NCBI GenBank assembly: GCA_029547205.1
Contig: JAKPPT010000072.1
Span: forward strand, 1 to 64,000
DNA from: Spirochaetota bacterium
GTDB lineage: Bacteria > Spirochaetota > Spirochaetia > Treponematales > UBA12059
Direction: 5' to 3'
Length of the DNA stretch: 64,000 nt
The notes under the pieces: model-generated
Told to the model about the DNA's origin: nothing
What the model saw: only the letters and a program-made list of their open reading frames with translations
Databases searched by the model: none
Position numbers and translations under genes: made by a program
Shown here: piece after piece, positions 18,108-26,722 of the stretch
How positions within the stretch are numbered: the first letter of the stretch is position 1
How the letters are laid out: every line of letters begins with the position of its first letter

Positions 18108-18481
18108 TGATTTTTAGAAATGCCATAACAGTTTTACGAGGCGCTGTCTTTGTTAAAGATGATAGCCCGAAAGAAATTGATCGTGTTACACAAGTATTAC
18201 TGAACCGTTTAGTAGAACATAATTCTTTAAAACACAAACGAATTCTTGCAATGATATTTTCTGTAACCAATGATATACAATCAAAAAACCCTGCTACAGC
18301 AGTTCGAGAAGCAGGTTATGAGGTGCCTCTGTTTTGTGTTCAGGAAGCACAGTTTAAAAATGCTCCTAGACTCTGCATACGCGTTATACTCTGGTATCAA
18401 GGTAAAATCAAGAAACCTGTTCATGTATACTGTGAAGGTGCTGAAATACTCCGTCCAGATTTAATGATACCGAATAATTGA
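18107..18481 (+). CDS. aroH: Monofunctional chorismate mutase, AroH type
   Basis: AroH-type enzymes convert chorismate to prephenate for Phe and Tyr synthesis and act as trimers. The 124-residue protein has the family pattern: LRGAVFVKDD near the start (active-site Arg), FSVTNDIQSKNPATAVRE in the middle, then VPLFCVQEAQF (Cys and Glu) and LCIRVILWY (active-site Arg). All four key residues are present. It is last in the tig-to-aroH run, overlapping the preceding membrane protein gene by one base. Its location next to protease genes has no clear functional reason. Confidence 0.9.
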   Translation: MIFRNAITVLRGAVFVKDDSPKEIDRVTQVLLNRLVEHNSLKHKRILAMIFSVTNDIQSKNPATAVREAGYEVPLFCVQEAQFKNAPRLCIRVILWYQGKIKKPVHVYCEGAEILRPDLMIPNN

Positions 18482-18553
18482 AAACGACATATAAACTGTA
18501 TTAACAGCAGAACCAGTGTAATCACAACTGATTCATTGCCAAAACATTACGCC

Positions 18554-18582
18554 TTGAAATTAAACACCTGACCGATTATACT
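18554..18582 (+). promoter_or_regulatory. Promoter of gltX
   Basis: TTGAAA (18554-18559) and TATACT (18577-18582) are 17 bases apart, 26 bases before the ATG. Confidence 0.65.
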
Positions 18583-18607
18583 GCTTTGCATATAGTGAGG
18601 AGGATTT

Positions 18608-20068
18608 ATGAGTGTTCGGGTACGATATGCCCCATCACCTACTGGTTTACAACATATTGGAAGTGTGAGAACTGCTCTTTTTAATTATCTTTTTGCAAAA
18701 TCACAGAATGGTACCTTTATAGTACGGCTTGAAGATACTGATCGAACCCGATTCAGAGAAGAATATGTACAGAATCTATATGATACATTTGCATGGTTAG
18801 GTTTTTACTGGGATGAAGGTCCTGATGTGGGAGGTCCAGCTGGTCCATATGTTCAGTCGGAACGGCTCGCACTGTATCAGCAGTATGCGCATGAACTAGT
18901 TAAAAAAGGAGCAGCATACTACTGCTTTTGTAAAGATAAGCGTACTCAAGGCAATGATGGAGAAGAAACAGAAAATGAAGGTGGATTTGGATATCCACGG
19001 ACATGCAGAAATCTCGATCCTGAAGAAGCGAAGCGCAGAGTCGATGCCGGTGAACCCTATGTAATCCGACTTAAAATTCCTCTTGAAGGAACCACAGTTT
19101 TTGAGGATCTTTTGTTAGGCACCATTGAATGGAAAAATGTCGATATCAACCCGGATCCCGTGCTGTTAAAAAGTGATGGATTCCCAACCTATCATTTGGC
19201 TAATGTGATTGACGATCATAGTATGCAGATTACCCATATCATGCGTGCTCAGGAATGGATTTCTTCCACACCGCTACACATCATTATGTATAAAGCATTT
19301 GGCTGGGAGGTGCCAAAGCTCTGTCATCTCCCTATGGTATTGGGGCAGGATGGTCATAAATTAAGTAAACGGCATGGTGCTACAGCGGTCAATGAGTTTA
19401 AGAAAAAAGGATACCTTCCTGAAGCGCTTGTCAATTACGTTGCACTCCTTGGCTGTTCGTATAAAGATGGGCAGGATATATATTCACTTGATGAACTCAT
19501 TGCAAATTTTTCTATTAAGCATCTCAATAAAGCACCAGCTGTTTTTGATTATGTGAAACTTGAGTGGTTTAATGGTCAGTATATTCGTATGAAATCTGAT
19601 GAAGAGCTTGCTCGGTTGATACTACCGTTTATGTGTGATGCAGGGCTCCTCAACGATGACAACCATGGTATAGAGTTTATGCGTAAAGCCGTTCCACTTA
19701 TAAAAGAACGGCTCAAATATCTCTCTGATGCGCCGCTCATGCTTGGTTTTGTGTTTAAGGATTTTGATGTACCGCCGCAAGAAGAACTCATTCCTAAAAA
19801 GCTTGATAAAACTGCTACTGCCCGCGTGCTTTTTGAAGCAAAGGCATTACTTATCAAACATGGGGTAAGTGATCATGCAGTAATTGAGCAGGCATTCCGG
19901 ACAAAAGCAGAAGAGCTTGGCTATAAGCTTGGTGATATGCTCATGCCCCTCCGTATGGCTGTAACAGGGACAAAGGTAAGTCCGCCACTCTTTGAAAGCA
20001 TAGCATTGGTAGGCATAGAAAAGGCTTGTGCGCGTATTGATGCAGCAGTACAGGTGCTCCAAAAATAA
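18608..20068 (+). CDS. gltX: Glutamyl-tRNA synthetase
   Basis: A class I synthetase that charges tRNA-Glu. It has the HIGH motif as PTGLQHIGS (about residues 11-19) and KMSKS as HKLSKRHG (about 255-262). The length of 486 residues is normal. GAGGAGG precedes the ATG. Because a separate GlnRS is encoded nearby, this GluRS is likely discriminating (tRNA-Glu only), although that is inference. It heads gltX-msrC-glnS, with only 14 bases to the next ATG. Confidence 0.96.
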   Translation: MSVRVRYAPSPTGLQHIGSVRTALFNYLFAKSQNGTFIVRLEDTDRTRFREEYVQNLYDTFAWLGFYWDEGPDVGGPAGPYVQSERLALYQQYAHELVKKGAAYYCFCKDKRTQGNDGEETENEGGFGYPRTCRNLDPEEAKRRVDAGEPYVIRLKIPLEGTTVFEDLLLGTIEWKNVDINPDPVLLKSDGFPTYHLANVIDDHSMQITHIMRAQEWISSTPLHIIMYKAFGWEVPKLCHLPMVLGQDGHKLSKRHGATAVNEFKKKGYLPEALVNYVALLGCSYKDGQDIYSLDELIANFSIKHLNKAPAVFDYVKLEWFNGQYIRMKSDEELARLILPFMCDAGLLNDDNHGIEFMRKAVPLIKERLKYLSDAPLMLGFVFKDFDVPPQEELIPKKLDKTATARVLFEAKALLIKHGVSDHAVIEQAFRTKAEELGYKLGDMLMPLRMAVTGTKVSPPLFESIALVGIEKACARIDAAVQVLQK

Positions 20069-20082
20069 TTGAGGTGCAACAT

Positions 20083-20550
20083 ATGGTAGAAGAACGCAGA
20101 GCAGCAGCGTATGAAAGAATCTATACACAACTTGAAGGGTTAATAAAAAATAAATCGCCCAATTTGCTTGCAGCAATGTCAACAATTGCTGCAGTACTGC
20201 ATGCAAAACTGACTCATCATTCCTGGACAGGATTTTATTTTGTTGCTGGTCCAAAAGAGCTCCATGTTGGACCATATCAGGGACCAGTAGCCTGTCAGAT
20301 TCTCCGTGACAGAGGTGTGTGTGTTGCATCGGTAGAGACAAAACAAGCAGTCGTGGTTCCTGATGTACATGCTTTCCCTGGACATATTGCATGCGATAGC
20401 CGCTCAATGAGCGAAATTGTAGTTCCCATACTTAAAAACGGGACAGTGGTGGCAGTTCTCGATATCGATTCTACAAAACCCGCGATGTTTGATGAAGATG
20501 ATGTTAAACCTTTAGAAAAAATAGTATCGTTGTTACAACCATATCTATAG
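20083..20550 (+). CDS. msrC: Free methionine-(R)-sulfoxide reductase (GAF fold)
   Basis: The protein of about 155 residues matches fRMsr/YebR, a GAF-fold enzyme that reduces free methionine-R-sulfoxide. Typical are [25 protein letters not shown] and [17 protein letters not shown], then SEIVVPI and AVLDIDS. The three conserved cysteines of the family are present, in VAC, GVC and IAC. ATG 20083 is chosen since TGAGG lies eight bases upstream; the GTG at 20074 overlaps that site. It sits between gltX and glnS (eight bases before glnS). Confidence 0.9.
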   Translation: MVEERRAAAYERIYTQLEGLIKNKSPNLLAAMSTIAAVLHAKLTHHSWTGFYFVAGPKELHVGPYQGPVACQILRDRGVCVASVETKQAVVVPDVHAFPGHIACDSRSMSEIVVPILKNGTVVAVLDIDSTKPAMFDEDDVKPLEKIVSLLQPYL

Positions 20551-20558
20551 GAGTTTTT

Positions 20559-22289
20559 ATGAGTAATGAAAATATAGTACAAGTTATTGAAGAAGCAAGT
20601 GATTTTATACGAGATGCAATTAAGGAAGATCTTGCGAGTGGACGGTATAAAGAGGTTCACACCAGGTTTCCTCCAGAGCCTAATGGATGGCTCCATATAG
20701 GACATGCTAAAGCGCTTTCTATTGATTTTGAGATAGCTAAAGAATTTGGTGGAAAGTGCAATTTGAGGTTTGATGATACGAATCCGGAAAAAGAAGATGT
20801 GAGCTATGTTGAGGCTATTAAGCGTGATATTCGATGGCTCGGCTACGATTGGGAAGACAGAGAATACTATGCTTCTGATTATTATGAGTATTTGTATGAG
20901 CTTGCGGTAAAGCTTATTAAAAAAGGCAAAGCATATGTAGATGATCTCTCTGATGAAGAAATTCGAGTGTATCGTGGTACAGCAGTTCCTGATAAAAACA
21001 ATATAACCTATACACCACCGGGAAAAGACAGCCCTTATAGAAACCGCAGCGTAGAAGAAAATCTCGATTTGTTTGAAAGAATGCGCAAGGGTGAATTCCC
21101 TGATGGTTCCAAGACACTGCGAGCTAAAATTGATATGGCTCATCCAAACCTGGTAATGCGGGATCCGGTTATGTACAGAATTCGGCGGGTGCCACATTAT
21201 CGAACCGGAAATACCTGGTGCATTTATCCCATGTATGATTTTCAGCATCCACTCTCTGACGCAAAAGAAGGAATTACGCATTCGCTCTGCTCACTGGAAT
21301 ATGAAATTCACAGACCACTCTATGAGTGGTTCATACGAGAATGTGAGGTTTTCCCGAGCAGACAGATAGAATTTGCACGGCTTAATCTGAGTCATACAGA
21401 ATTGAGTAAACGCTGGCTGCTCCGGCTTGTGCAGGAAGGTGTTGTTGCAGGATGGGATGATCCTCGCATGCCGACCTTGAGTGGACTGAGGAGGCGCGGT
21501 TACACGCCAGAGGCTATACGAGATTTCCTTTCACGAATTGGAATTGCAAAAACTAATAGTCTTGTAGATATACAATTATTAGAGCATTGTCTCCGTGAAG
21601 ATCTTAATAAAAAAGTTCAGCGTGTTATGGCTGTATTAAAACCATTAAAGTTAATAATAGATAATTGGCCTCAAGGACATGTTGAATATATAGACGCAGT
21701 AAATAATCCGGAAGATCCAGGTATGGGTACACGAAAAATACCATTTACAGGTGAACTATACATTGAGCAGGACGATTTTATGGAGAATCCGCTTCCAAAG
21801 TATTACCGACTCTATCCTGGAAATCAGGTTCGTTTGCGATACGGCTATATTGTTCAATGTGTTTCGTGTGAAAAAGATAGCACAACAGGCGAAGTTGTTG
21901 CTGTACACTGTACATACGATCCTGCAACAAGAGGTGGTAATGCACCAGACAACAGTAAGGTAAAAAGCACTATCCATTGGGTAAGTTGTGCTCATGCTGT
22001 TCCAATAGAAGTTCGGCTCTATGATCATTTATTTGAGTCCGAGCGCCCTCGCGATGTTCCACCAGATGTTGATTGGATTTCCACAGTAAATCCTCAATCA
22101 CTTCAGGTTATTCCAAATGCATGGGCTGAACCCTTGCTTGCAGAATCGAAGCCAGAACAAAAGTATCAATTTGAACGGCTTGGATATTTTGTGTGTGACC
22201 CTGATAGCACACAAACAAAAAAAGTGTTTAACAGGACAATTACATTAAAGGATACATGGGCCAAGCTTGAAAAAAAGTTAACAAAATAG
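20559..22289 (+). CDS. glnS: Glutaminyl-tRNA synthetase
   Basis: GlnRS charges tRNA-Gln directly, so the organism need not rely on Glu-tRNA-Gln amidation for Gln. The class I motifs are [13 protein letters not shown] (about 40-52) and the KMSKS variant SHTELSKRW (about 277-285). The two-lobed beta-barrel anticodon domain fills the last 220 residues. At 576 residues the length is normal. GGAG precedes ATG. GlnRS is patchy in bacteria and is considered to have come from eukaryotes by transfer. Confidence 0.96.
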   Translation: MSNENIVQVIEEASDFIRDAIKEDLASGRYKEVHTRFPPEPNGWLHIGHAKALSIDFEIAKEFGGKCNLRFDDTNPEKEDVSYVEAIKRDIRWLGYDWEDREYYASDYYEYLYELAVKLIKKGKAYVDDLSDEEIRVYRGTAVPDKNNITYTPPGKDSPYRNRSVEENLDLFERMRKGEFPDGSKTLRAKIDMAHPNLVMRDPVMYRIRRVPHYRTGNTWCIYPMYDFQHPLSDAKEGITHSLCSLEYEIHRPLYEWFIRECEVFPSRQIEFARLNLSHTELSKRWLLRLVQEGVVAGWDDPRMPTLSGLRRRGYTPEAIRDFLSRIGIAKTNSLVDIQLLEHCLREDLNKKVQRVMAVLKPLKLIIDNWPQGHVEYIDAVNNPEDPGMGTRKIPFTGELYIEQDDFMENPLPKYYRLYPGNQVRLRYGYIVQCVSCEKDSTTGEVVAVHCTYDPATRGGNAPDNSKVKSTIHWVSCAHAVPIEVRLYDHLFESERPRDVPPDVDWISTVNPQSLQVIPNAWAEPLLAESKPEQKYQFERLGYFVCDPDSTQTKKVFNRTITLKDTWAKLEKKLTK

Positions 22290-22301
22290 TCGGATGCCAA
22301 T

Positions 22302-22817
22302 ATGAGTTATTATTTGGAATATGGCAACAAAAAAGCAAAATGTATAGAGCTTAAAATAAACCCAAAGGTGCCATTTCCTAAAATTGTACAATCAATAACT
22401 CGTATTGGTATAGCAGGATGCAGCAAAGCAGAGCTAATTCATTATGCAGTATTAGAGCTTGTTTCAAATTCTGTGCGTTCTCATTTAGAAAAAAATGTTC
22501 AAGAAAACATACACGTTATTTTATCAATACAGGAAGAAAAACTCACTGTCAATGTTGAGGATAGAGGTGGCGGTTTTAACCCTGCAGTACTGCCTTATGA
22601 TATCACATTTGATCCTGATTCTATAGATGTCAATTCTGAAACATTCCAGAAATATCGAGAACATCACAACTACTCCAGATTTGGAATGGGCTTATTATCT
22701 GCAAAACGTACGTTCCCTGAACTAAAGATTCAGTTTGTAACGCAGAAAGGAGTCGTTACATCATGGTCAGAAGCTGTAATAGGTACGTATATATCCGGGG
22801 AACTATATTTGAAATAA
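22302..22817 (+). CDS. HATPase-domain protein, anti-sigma (RsbW-like) type
   Basis: The 171-residue protein is a lone GHKL ATPase domain. The N-box is LELVSNSVRSH (about 49-59), G1 is VEDRGGGF (about 85-92), and G2 is FGMGLLSAKRTFP (about 127-139). There is no His phosphoacceptor domain, which suits an RsbW/SpoIIAB-like serine kinase working with a SpoIIE phosphatase such as the one at 8973. The N-box has SNSV where NAV is usual, so activity is not certain. It follows glnS by 12 bases. Confidence 0.78.
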   Translation: MSYYLEYGNKKAKCIELKINPKVPFPKIVQSITRIGIAGCSKAELIHYAVLELVSNSVRSHLEKNVQENIHVILSIQEEKLTVNVEDRGGGFNPAVLPYDITFDPDSIDVNSETFQKYREHHNYSRFGMGLLSAKRTFPELKIQFVTQKGVVTSWSEAVIGTYISGELYLK

Positions 22818-22856
22818 AAAATGTACATATAAATTAGGTTATAAGGAGACAAACTC

Positions 22857-23201
22857 ATGGATACCAATGATAAGCGACGTTCAGAACGATTTGTTTCTTT
22901 TGCACATGTTAGAATTATCGATGCTGAGATGTATGGATACATAACTAATATCTCCTCTACTGGTATAAAAACATTACTTACAGCAAAGGTTTTTACGCTT
23001 AAGCAAGAAGCTCAGTATAATCTCGAACTATATGCACCCGAACTAAATTTACCTCGTTTTAGCTGTATTGGACTTTTAAAATGGATGAACGTCATTGATA
23101 TAAACCACTATGAAGCAGGCTTTGAAATTCTTTCATTTTCTAATGATACAGCTAAGCTCTTATTTGATAGGCTTATAGAAACATATAAACGATTTGATTA
23201 G
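22857..23201 (+). CDS. PilZ-domain protein (possible cyclic-di-GMP receptor)
   Basis: The 114-residue protein consists of one PilZ domain. The nucleotide-binding signature is present: KRRSERF near the N-terminus (RxxxR) and NISSTGIK (about 37-44; D/NxSxxG). It should therefore bind cyclic-di-GMP, which in spirochaetes often controls motility and envelope functions. AAGGAG precedes the ATG. The last four bases overlap the convergent rsmG gene. Confidence 0.85.
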   Translation: MDTNDKRRSERFVSFAHVRIIDAEMYGYITNISSTGIKTLLTAKVFTLKQEAQYNLELYAPELNLPRFSCIGLLKWMNVIDINHYEAGFEILSFSNDTAKLLFDRLIETYKRFD

Positions 23202-23854
23202 TGCAATCTAGGTTTAATAATAACAAGACATCGTTCTTCGTTGAGGTAGGGTACAGTTAGTGGTTTTACTGTATATGATTCCATTAGATTTGCAATTTCA
23301 ATGATTTCAGAGTGTACACGATCCTGTTTCCCTTTATATGCTGCAATAACTCCGTTCGGGGTACAGAGCTTGAACAGTTTCTTAAAAAGTTTGTACTCAA
23401 AAGGGTGGAAAGCTCTGAAAGTTACTATATCAAACTGCATTTTACAGTGCTCTGCTTGAGTTTCCAGCACAGTTACATTGTTTATTGAAAGTTTTGCAAT
23501 AACCGATTCAAGAAACTGTATTCGTTTTGTCATTCTATCAATAAGTGTAAAATGAATATCGGGGAAGGTTAAAGCTAGTGGTATACCAGGTAGTCCTGCT
23601 CCAGTTCCAAAATCACCAATCGTATTATATCTATTAGCAGCAATAAGGTTTGTAAAAATATTTACTGGTGCTAAAGAATCAAGGATATGCTTTACAACAA
23701 GATCTCTGCCACTGGCAGCGACAAAACTATGATAGTGGTTTCCTGCTTCAATAAGTTCGGCGTAAGCGATTAATGTATCACAGTATTCCTGAGATGCGGT
23801 TATGTTTAATGAGGCTAAACCAGCAGAAAGTATCTGTTTTGCTTCGATATCCAT
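23198..23854 (-). CDS. rsmG: 16S rRNA m7G methyltransferase RsmG (GidB)
   Basis: RsmG methylates a guanine in the 530 loop of 16S rRNA. The 218-residue protein has the SAM-binding motif IGDFGTGAGLPGIPLA (about 88-103) and a later VTFRAFHPFE in place of the usual SRA motif. Length is normal. It is a single gene facing the PilZ gene; its upstream region borders the glyQS promoter. Confidence 0.92.
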   Translation of the reverse strand: MDIEAKQILSAGLASLNITASQEYCDTLIAYAELIEAGNHYHSFVAASGRDLVVKHILDSLAPVNIFTNLIAANRYNTIGDFGTGAGLPGIPLALTFPDIHFTLIDRMTKRIQFLESVIAKLSINNVTVLETQAEHCKMQFDIVTFRAFHPFEYKLFKKLFKLCTPNGVIAAYKGKQDRVHSEIIEIANLMESYTVKPLTVPYLNEERCLVIIKPRLH

Positions 23855-23885
23855 TGATAGGCATTGTATCTTTTTTATAAGGTTC

Positions 23886-23914
23886 TTGTACAGTGCTGTA
23901 TTATTTTATATACT
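23886..23914 (+). promoter_or_regulatory. Promoter of glyQS-dtd
   Basis: TTGTAC (23886-23891) and TATACT (23909-23914) with a 17-base spacer, 29 bases before the GTG start. Confidence 0.6.
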
Positions 23915-23943
23915 GCAATAAATTATGCTAGAGGAGTATCAGC

Positions 23944-25302
23944 GTGGAAAATAATGATCGCTCGGTAACAATGGAGAAAATTACATCACTGGCTAAGAGA
24001 AAAGGTTTTGTATTCCAGTCATCAGAAATATATGGCGGCTTGTCCGGTGCCTGGGATTACGGCCCGTATGGTATAGAGTTAAAGAATAGAATTCAGCGGT
24101 TCTGGTGGAAAGAGATGACACAGCTGCATGATAATATTGTTGGTCTTGATGCAGCTATTCTCATGCATCCCCGTGTGTGGGAGGCCTCTGGTCATGTTGA
24201 GAACTTTACAGATCCTCTCGTTGATTGTAAAAAATGTAAGGCTCGATTCCGCGCAGACCAGATTGATCCAGAAAAATTGCAAAAGCATGAATGTCCCGAA
24301 TGCGGTGGCGAGCTTACTGATACAAGAAAGTTCAATTTAATGTTTAAAACACATATAGGTCCTGTAGAAAATGATTCAGGTCTTATCTATCTTAGACCAG
24401 AGACAGCACAGGGAATTTATGTAAATTATAAAAATATAATTCAGTCAAACCGAATGAAAATTCCTTTTGGAATAGCTCAGGTAGGAAAGGCATTTCGTAA
24501 TGAAATTGTAACTAAAAATTTTATTTTTAGAACCTGTGAATTTGAACAGATGGAAATGCAATATTTTGTTAAGCCAGGCGAAGATGAAAAAGCATTTGAA
24601 TACTGGAAAAATGAACGTTGGAATTATTATAAAAAACTGGGTATACGAATGGAGAAACTGCGCTGGCATCAGCATGGCAAAGATGAACTGGCTCATTATG
24701 CAAAAGATGCATATGATATTGAGTATGAGTTTCCTATGGGCTGGAAAGAGCTTGAAGGCGTTCATAACCGTTCTAACTATGATTTATCACGTCATCAGGA
24801 GTTCTCTGGAAAAGACATGCAGTATATTGATCAGGATAACGGAAATGAACGCTATATACCCTATATTATCGAAACCAGTGCAGGATTAACACGTCAGCTC
24901 CTTATGGTTCTCTGCGATGCTTATGAAGAAGAAAAAATTGCAGATAATGGTAATGAAGATGATTGGCGGACAGTGCTCCATTTCCATCCATTACTGGCAC
25001 CGGTAACTGTTGCAGTTCTTCCACTCATGAAAAAAGATGGTCTTGCTGAACTTGCTCAGGATATACGTAATGAACTTAAAGAAGATTTTGTAACCGATTA
25101 TGATCAGGCAGGTGCTATTGGAAGACGTTATCGCAGACAGGATGAAGCGGGCACGCCATACTGCATTACTATTGATTATGATTCAAAAGAAGATGGAACG
25201 GTTACAGTACGTGATCGTGATACAATGGAACAGAAGCGAGTGCATCGCTCAGAATTGCGCGCATATATTCATGAGCAGATAAAGCAGTATAAACGAAAAT
25301 AA
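23944..25302 (+). CDS. glyQS: Glycyl-tRNA synthetase, single-chain dimeric type
   Basis: This class II enzyme is the homodimeric, eukaryote-like GlyRS and not the bacterial alpha2beta2 form. Family marks are RKGFVFQSSEIYGGLSGAWD near the N-terminus, a zinc-like pair CKKC and CPEC (about 96-99 and 119-122), LRPETAQGIY (motif 2 region) and EFEQMEMQYF. The anticodon domain ends the protein. Length 452 is normal. The start is GTG, nine bases after GAGGAG. dtd begins two bases after its stop, so both quality-related genes are co-transcribed. Confidence 0.96.
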   Translation: MENNDRSVTMEKITSLAKRKGFVFQSSEIYGGLSGAWDYGPYGIELKNRIQRFWWKEMTQLHDNIVGLDAAILMHPRVWEASGHVENFTDPLVDCKKCKARFRADQIDPEKLQKHECPECGGELTDTRKFNLMFKTHIGPVENDSGLIYLRPETAQGIYVNYKNIIQSNRMKIPFGIAQVGKAFRNEIVTKNFIFRTCEFEQMEMQYFVKPGEDEKAFEYWKNERWNYYKKLGIRMEKLRWHQHGKDELAHYAKDAYDIEYEFPMGWKELEGVHNRSNYDLSRHQEFSGKDMQYIDQDNGNERYIPYIIETSAGLTRQLLMVLCDAYEEEKIADNGNEDDWRTVLHFHPLLAPVTVAVLPLMKKDGLAELAQDIRNELKEDFVTDYDQAGAIGRRYRRQDEAGTPYCITIDYDSKEDGTVTVRDRDTMEQKRVHRSELRAYIHEQIKQYKRK

Positions 25303-25303
25303 A

Positions 25304-25750
25304 ATGCGTGCGGTAGTTCAGCGAATTAAAAATGGCAAAGTCTCAGTAGACGGAGCAGTAACAGGCGAGATAGAGCAGGGACTACTTGTCTATCTCGCAG
25401 TTGCTCCCACCGATACCGAGACTGTAGCAGAAAAAATGGCATTAAAAATAATTAATTTAAGAATATTTGAAGATGCCGAAGGAAAAATGAATCTCAACCT
25501 GCAGGCAGTAAACGGGCAGCTGCTCATTGTTTCACAGTTTACTCTGTATGCAGATACAAAAAAAGGAAATCGTCCTTCATATAACCAATCCGCAGAACCC
25601 ACATTGGCAAAACAGCTATATGATTATTTTGTTGATTATGTGCGAAAAACGGAAATCGTCACAGCAACAGGAATATTTGGCGCTTCAATGGATGTTTCGT
25701 ATACTAATGTGGGACCGGTAACTATTATTCTCGATATAGATGCGCCCTAA
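25304..25750 (+). CDS. dtd: D-aminoacyl-tRNA deacylase
   Basis: Dtd hydrolyses D-aminoacyl-tRNAs and also Gly wrongly loaded on tRNA-Ala. The 148-residue protein has MRAVVQRI at the start, the catalytic SQFTLYAD motif (about 76-83) and the cross-subunit motif TNVGPVT (about 134-140; bacterial NxGPxT). Its pairing with glyQS fits a role in proofreading glycine and D-amino acid charging. The stop lies 37 bases from the convergent cyclase-like gene. Confidence 0.95.
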   Translation: MRAVVQRIKNGKVSVDGAVTGEIEQGLLVYLAVAPTDTETVAEKMALKIINLRIFEDAEGKMNLNLQAVNGQLLIVSQFTLYADTKKGNRPSYNQSAEPTLAKQLYDYFVDYVRKTEIVTATGIFGASMDVSYTNVGPVTIILDIDAP

Positions 25751-25786
25751 ATTGTTTCTTAACTGAACCTCAAATCCTTATTTTTA

Positions 25787-26722
25787 TTATTTTTTTGATG
25801 GCTTATAATTAAATGACTTAAATATATCATGACCCTCGAATTTTTTATCTTTAATGAATAATGCAGAATATTTTTCGGGAATACGTTTTATAAATTCCTC
25901 AGAAGCAAGTACAATACCTGGCTTTGCAATTTTTTTTATGATGTGATGAATAAAATTAATATCAGCAGAAATAATGTTACCAGTTTTTCCTACTTTTTCC
26001 CATGGCGTTGTCCCATAATGGAGCGCAATTGTCATTGGAAGTATGGTTTGAATTTTGTAGTATTCATACGATAAAGGAATTGCATTGAGAATAATTTGCA
26101 ATGCAATTCGTAAAGCAAACTCGCTATGCTCCGGAGGGAAAAGCAGTAAAGCGTATGTGCCATCAGTCATCCATAGTTTACCCGTATCCTGAATGACATA
26201 GCTTAGATAATTTAAAAATAATTCTTTGATTTTTTCGAACCGTTTTTCTCCAAAACTCTTTTTAAGCTCTTCCGAAATGCTCAATGAAATAATTAAGAAA
26301 ATAAATGGATATTCCTTCCGGGAAATTAATTTGTCCCACCCAGGAAATTCGGGAAGCTCTATATGTTCTACATTTTGTCCTGTTTTAAATGAATAGATTT
26401 GTTGAAGTCTCGATTCAGATATTTTTTTTTCGAGAACCTGACCGTTGAGGTAATCTGCTGCTCCAGAAAAAAACAAAAGAGCGGGATCGGTAATTTGATT
26501 TTTTGGATCAATAACACCCCACAATGAAGCTCTAGTCTGCAATTCTTTAAGTACGAGATTAAAATTTTCATGTGAAAAACTTAATCGATCAACATATACT
26601 ATGGTATCTGGGTCCGCCTTTAACTTTTTTATTGCTGATATGTTTTCAATTGGGAACAGCGAACAGTGAGCTGTAAAAAATGATGTAATTTTTTTATATT
26701 TGCCAAGTATTACTATTTGCAT
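25787..26722 (-). CDS. Pseudo-receiver plus degenerate class III cyclase-homology protein
   Basis: The 311-residue protein seems to have two parts. Residues 1-98 read like a receiver domain lacking the usual acidic pair: QIVILGKYK, IVYVDRLSFS and FFSGAADYLNGQ at the place of the typical GADDYL. Residues 139-305 look like a class III nucleotide cyclase domain (LWMTDGTYALLLF, then TIALHYGTTPWEKVGKTGNIISADIN). Only one metal Asp (187) is kept; the first is missing from FIFLIISLS, and the N..R pair is N256..H260. I infer a non-catalytic partner of the overlapping upstream gene (10-base overlap). Both domain calls are by pattern only. Confidence 0.55.
   Translation of the reverse strand: MQIVILGKYKKITSFFTAHCSLFPIENISAIKKLKADPDTIVYVDRLSFSHENFNLVLKELQTRASLWGVIDPKNQITDPALLFFSGAADYLNGQVLEKKISESRLQQIYSFKTGQNVEHIELPEFPGWDKLISRKEYPFIFLIISLSISEELKKSFGEKRFEKIKELFLNYLSYVIQDTGKLWMTDGTYALLLFPPEHSEFALRIALQIILNAIPLSYEYYKIQTILPMTIALHYGTTPWEKVGKTGNIISADINFIHHIIKKIAKPGIVLASEEFIKRIPEKYSALFIKDKKFEGHDIFKSFNYKPSKK

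Noticed and set aside
19847-20407. Minus-strand ORF of 186 codons across gltX and msrC
   Set aside because: Antisense to two well identified genes, with Cys/His-rich composition and no ribosome binding site.
20295-21281. Minus-strand ORF of 328 codons opposite glnS
   Set aside because: A shadow of the GlnRS gene; composition rich in Phe, Ile and Cys and no recognisable domain.
23855-23943. Glycine riboswitch or T-box before glyQS
   Set aside because: The leader is about 29 bases after the promoter and holds no such fold.
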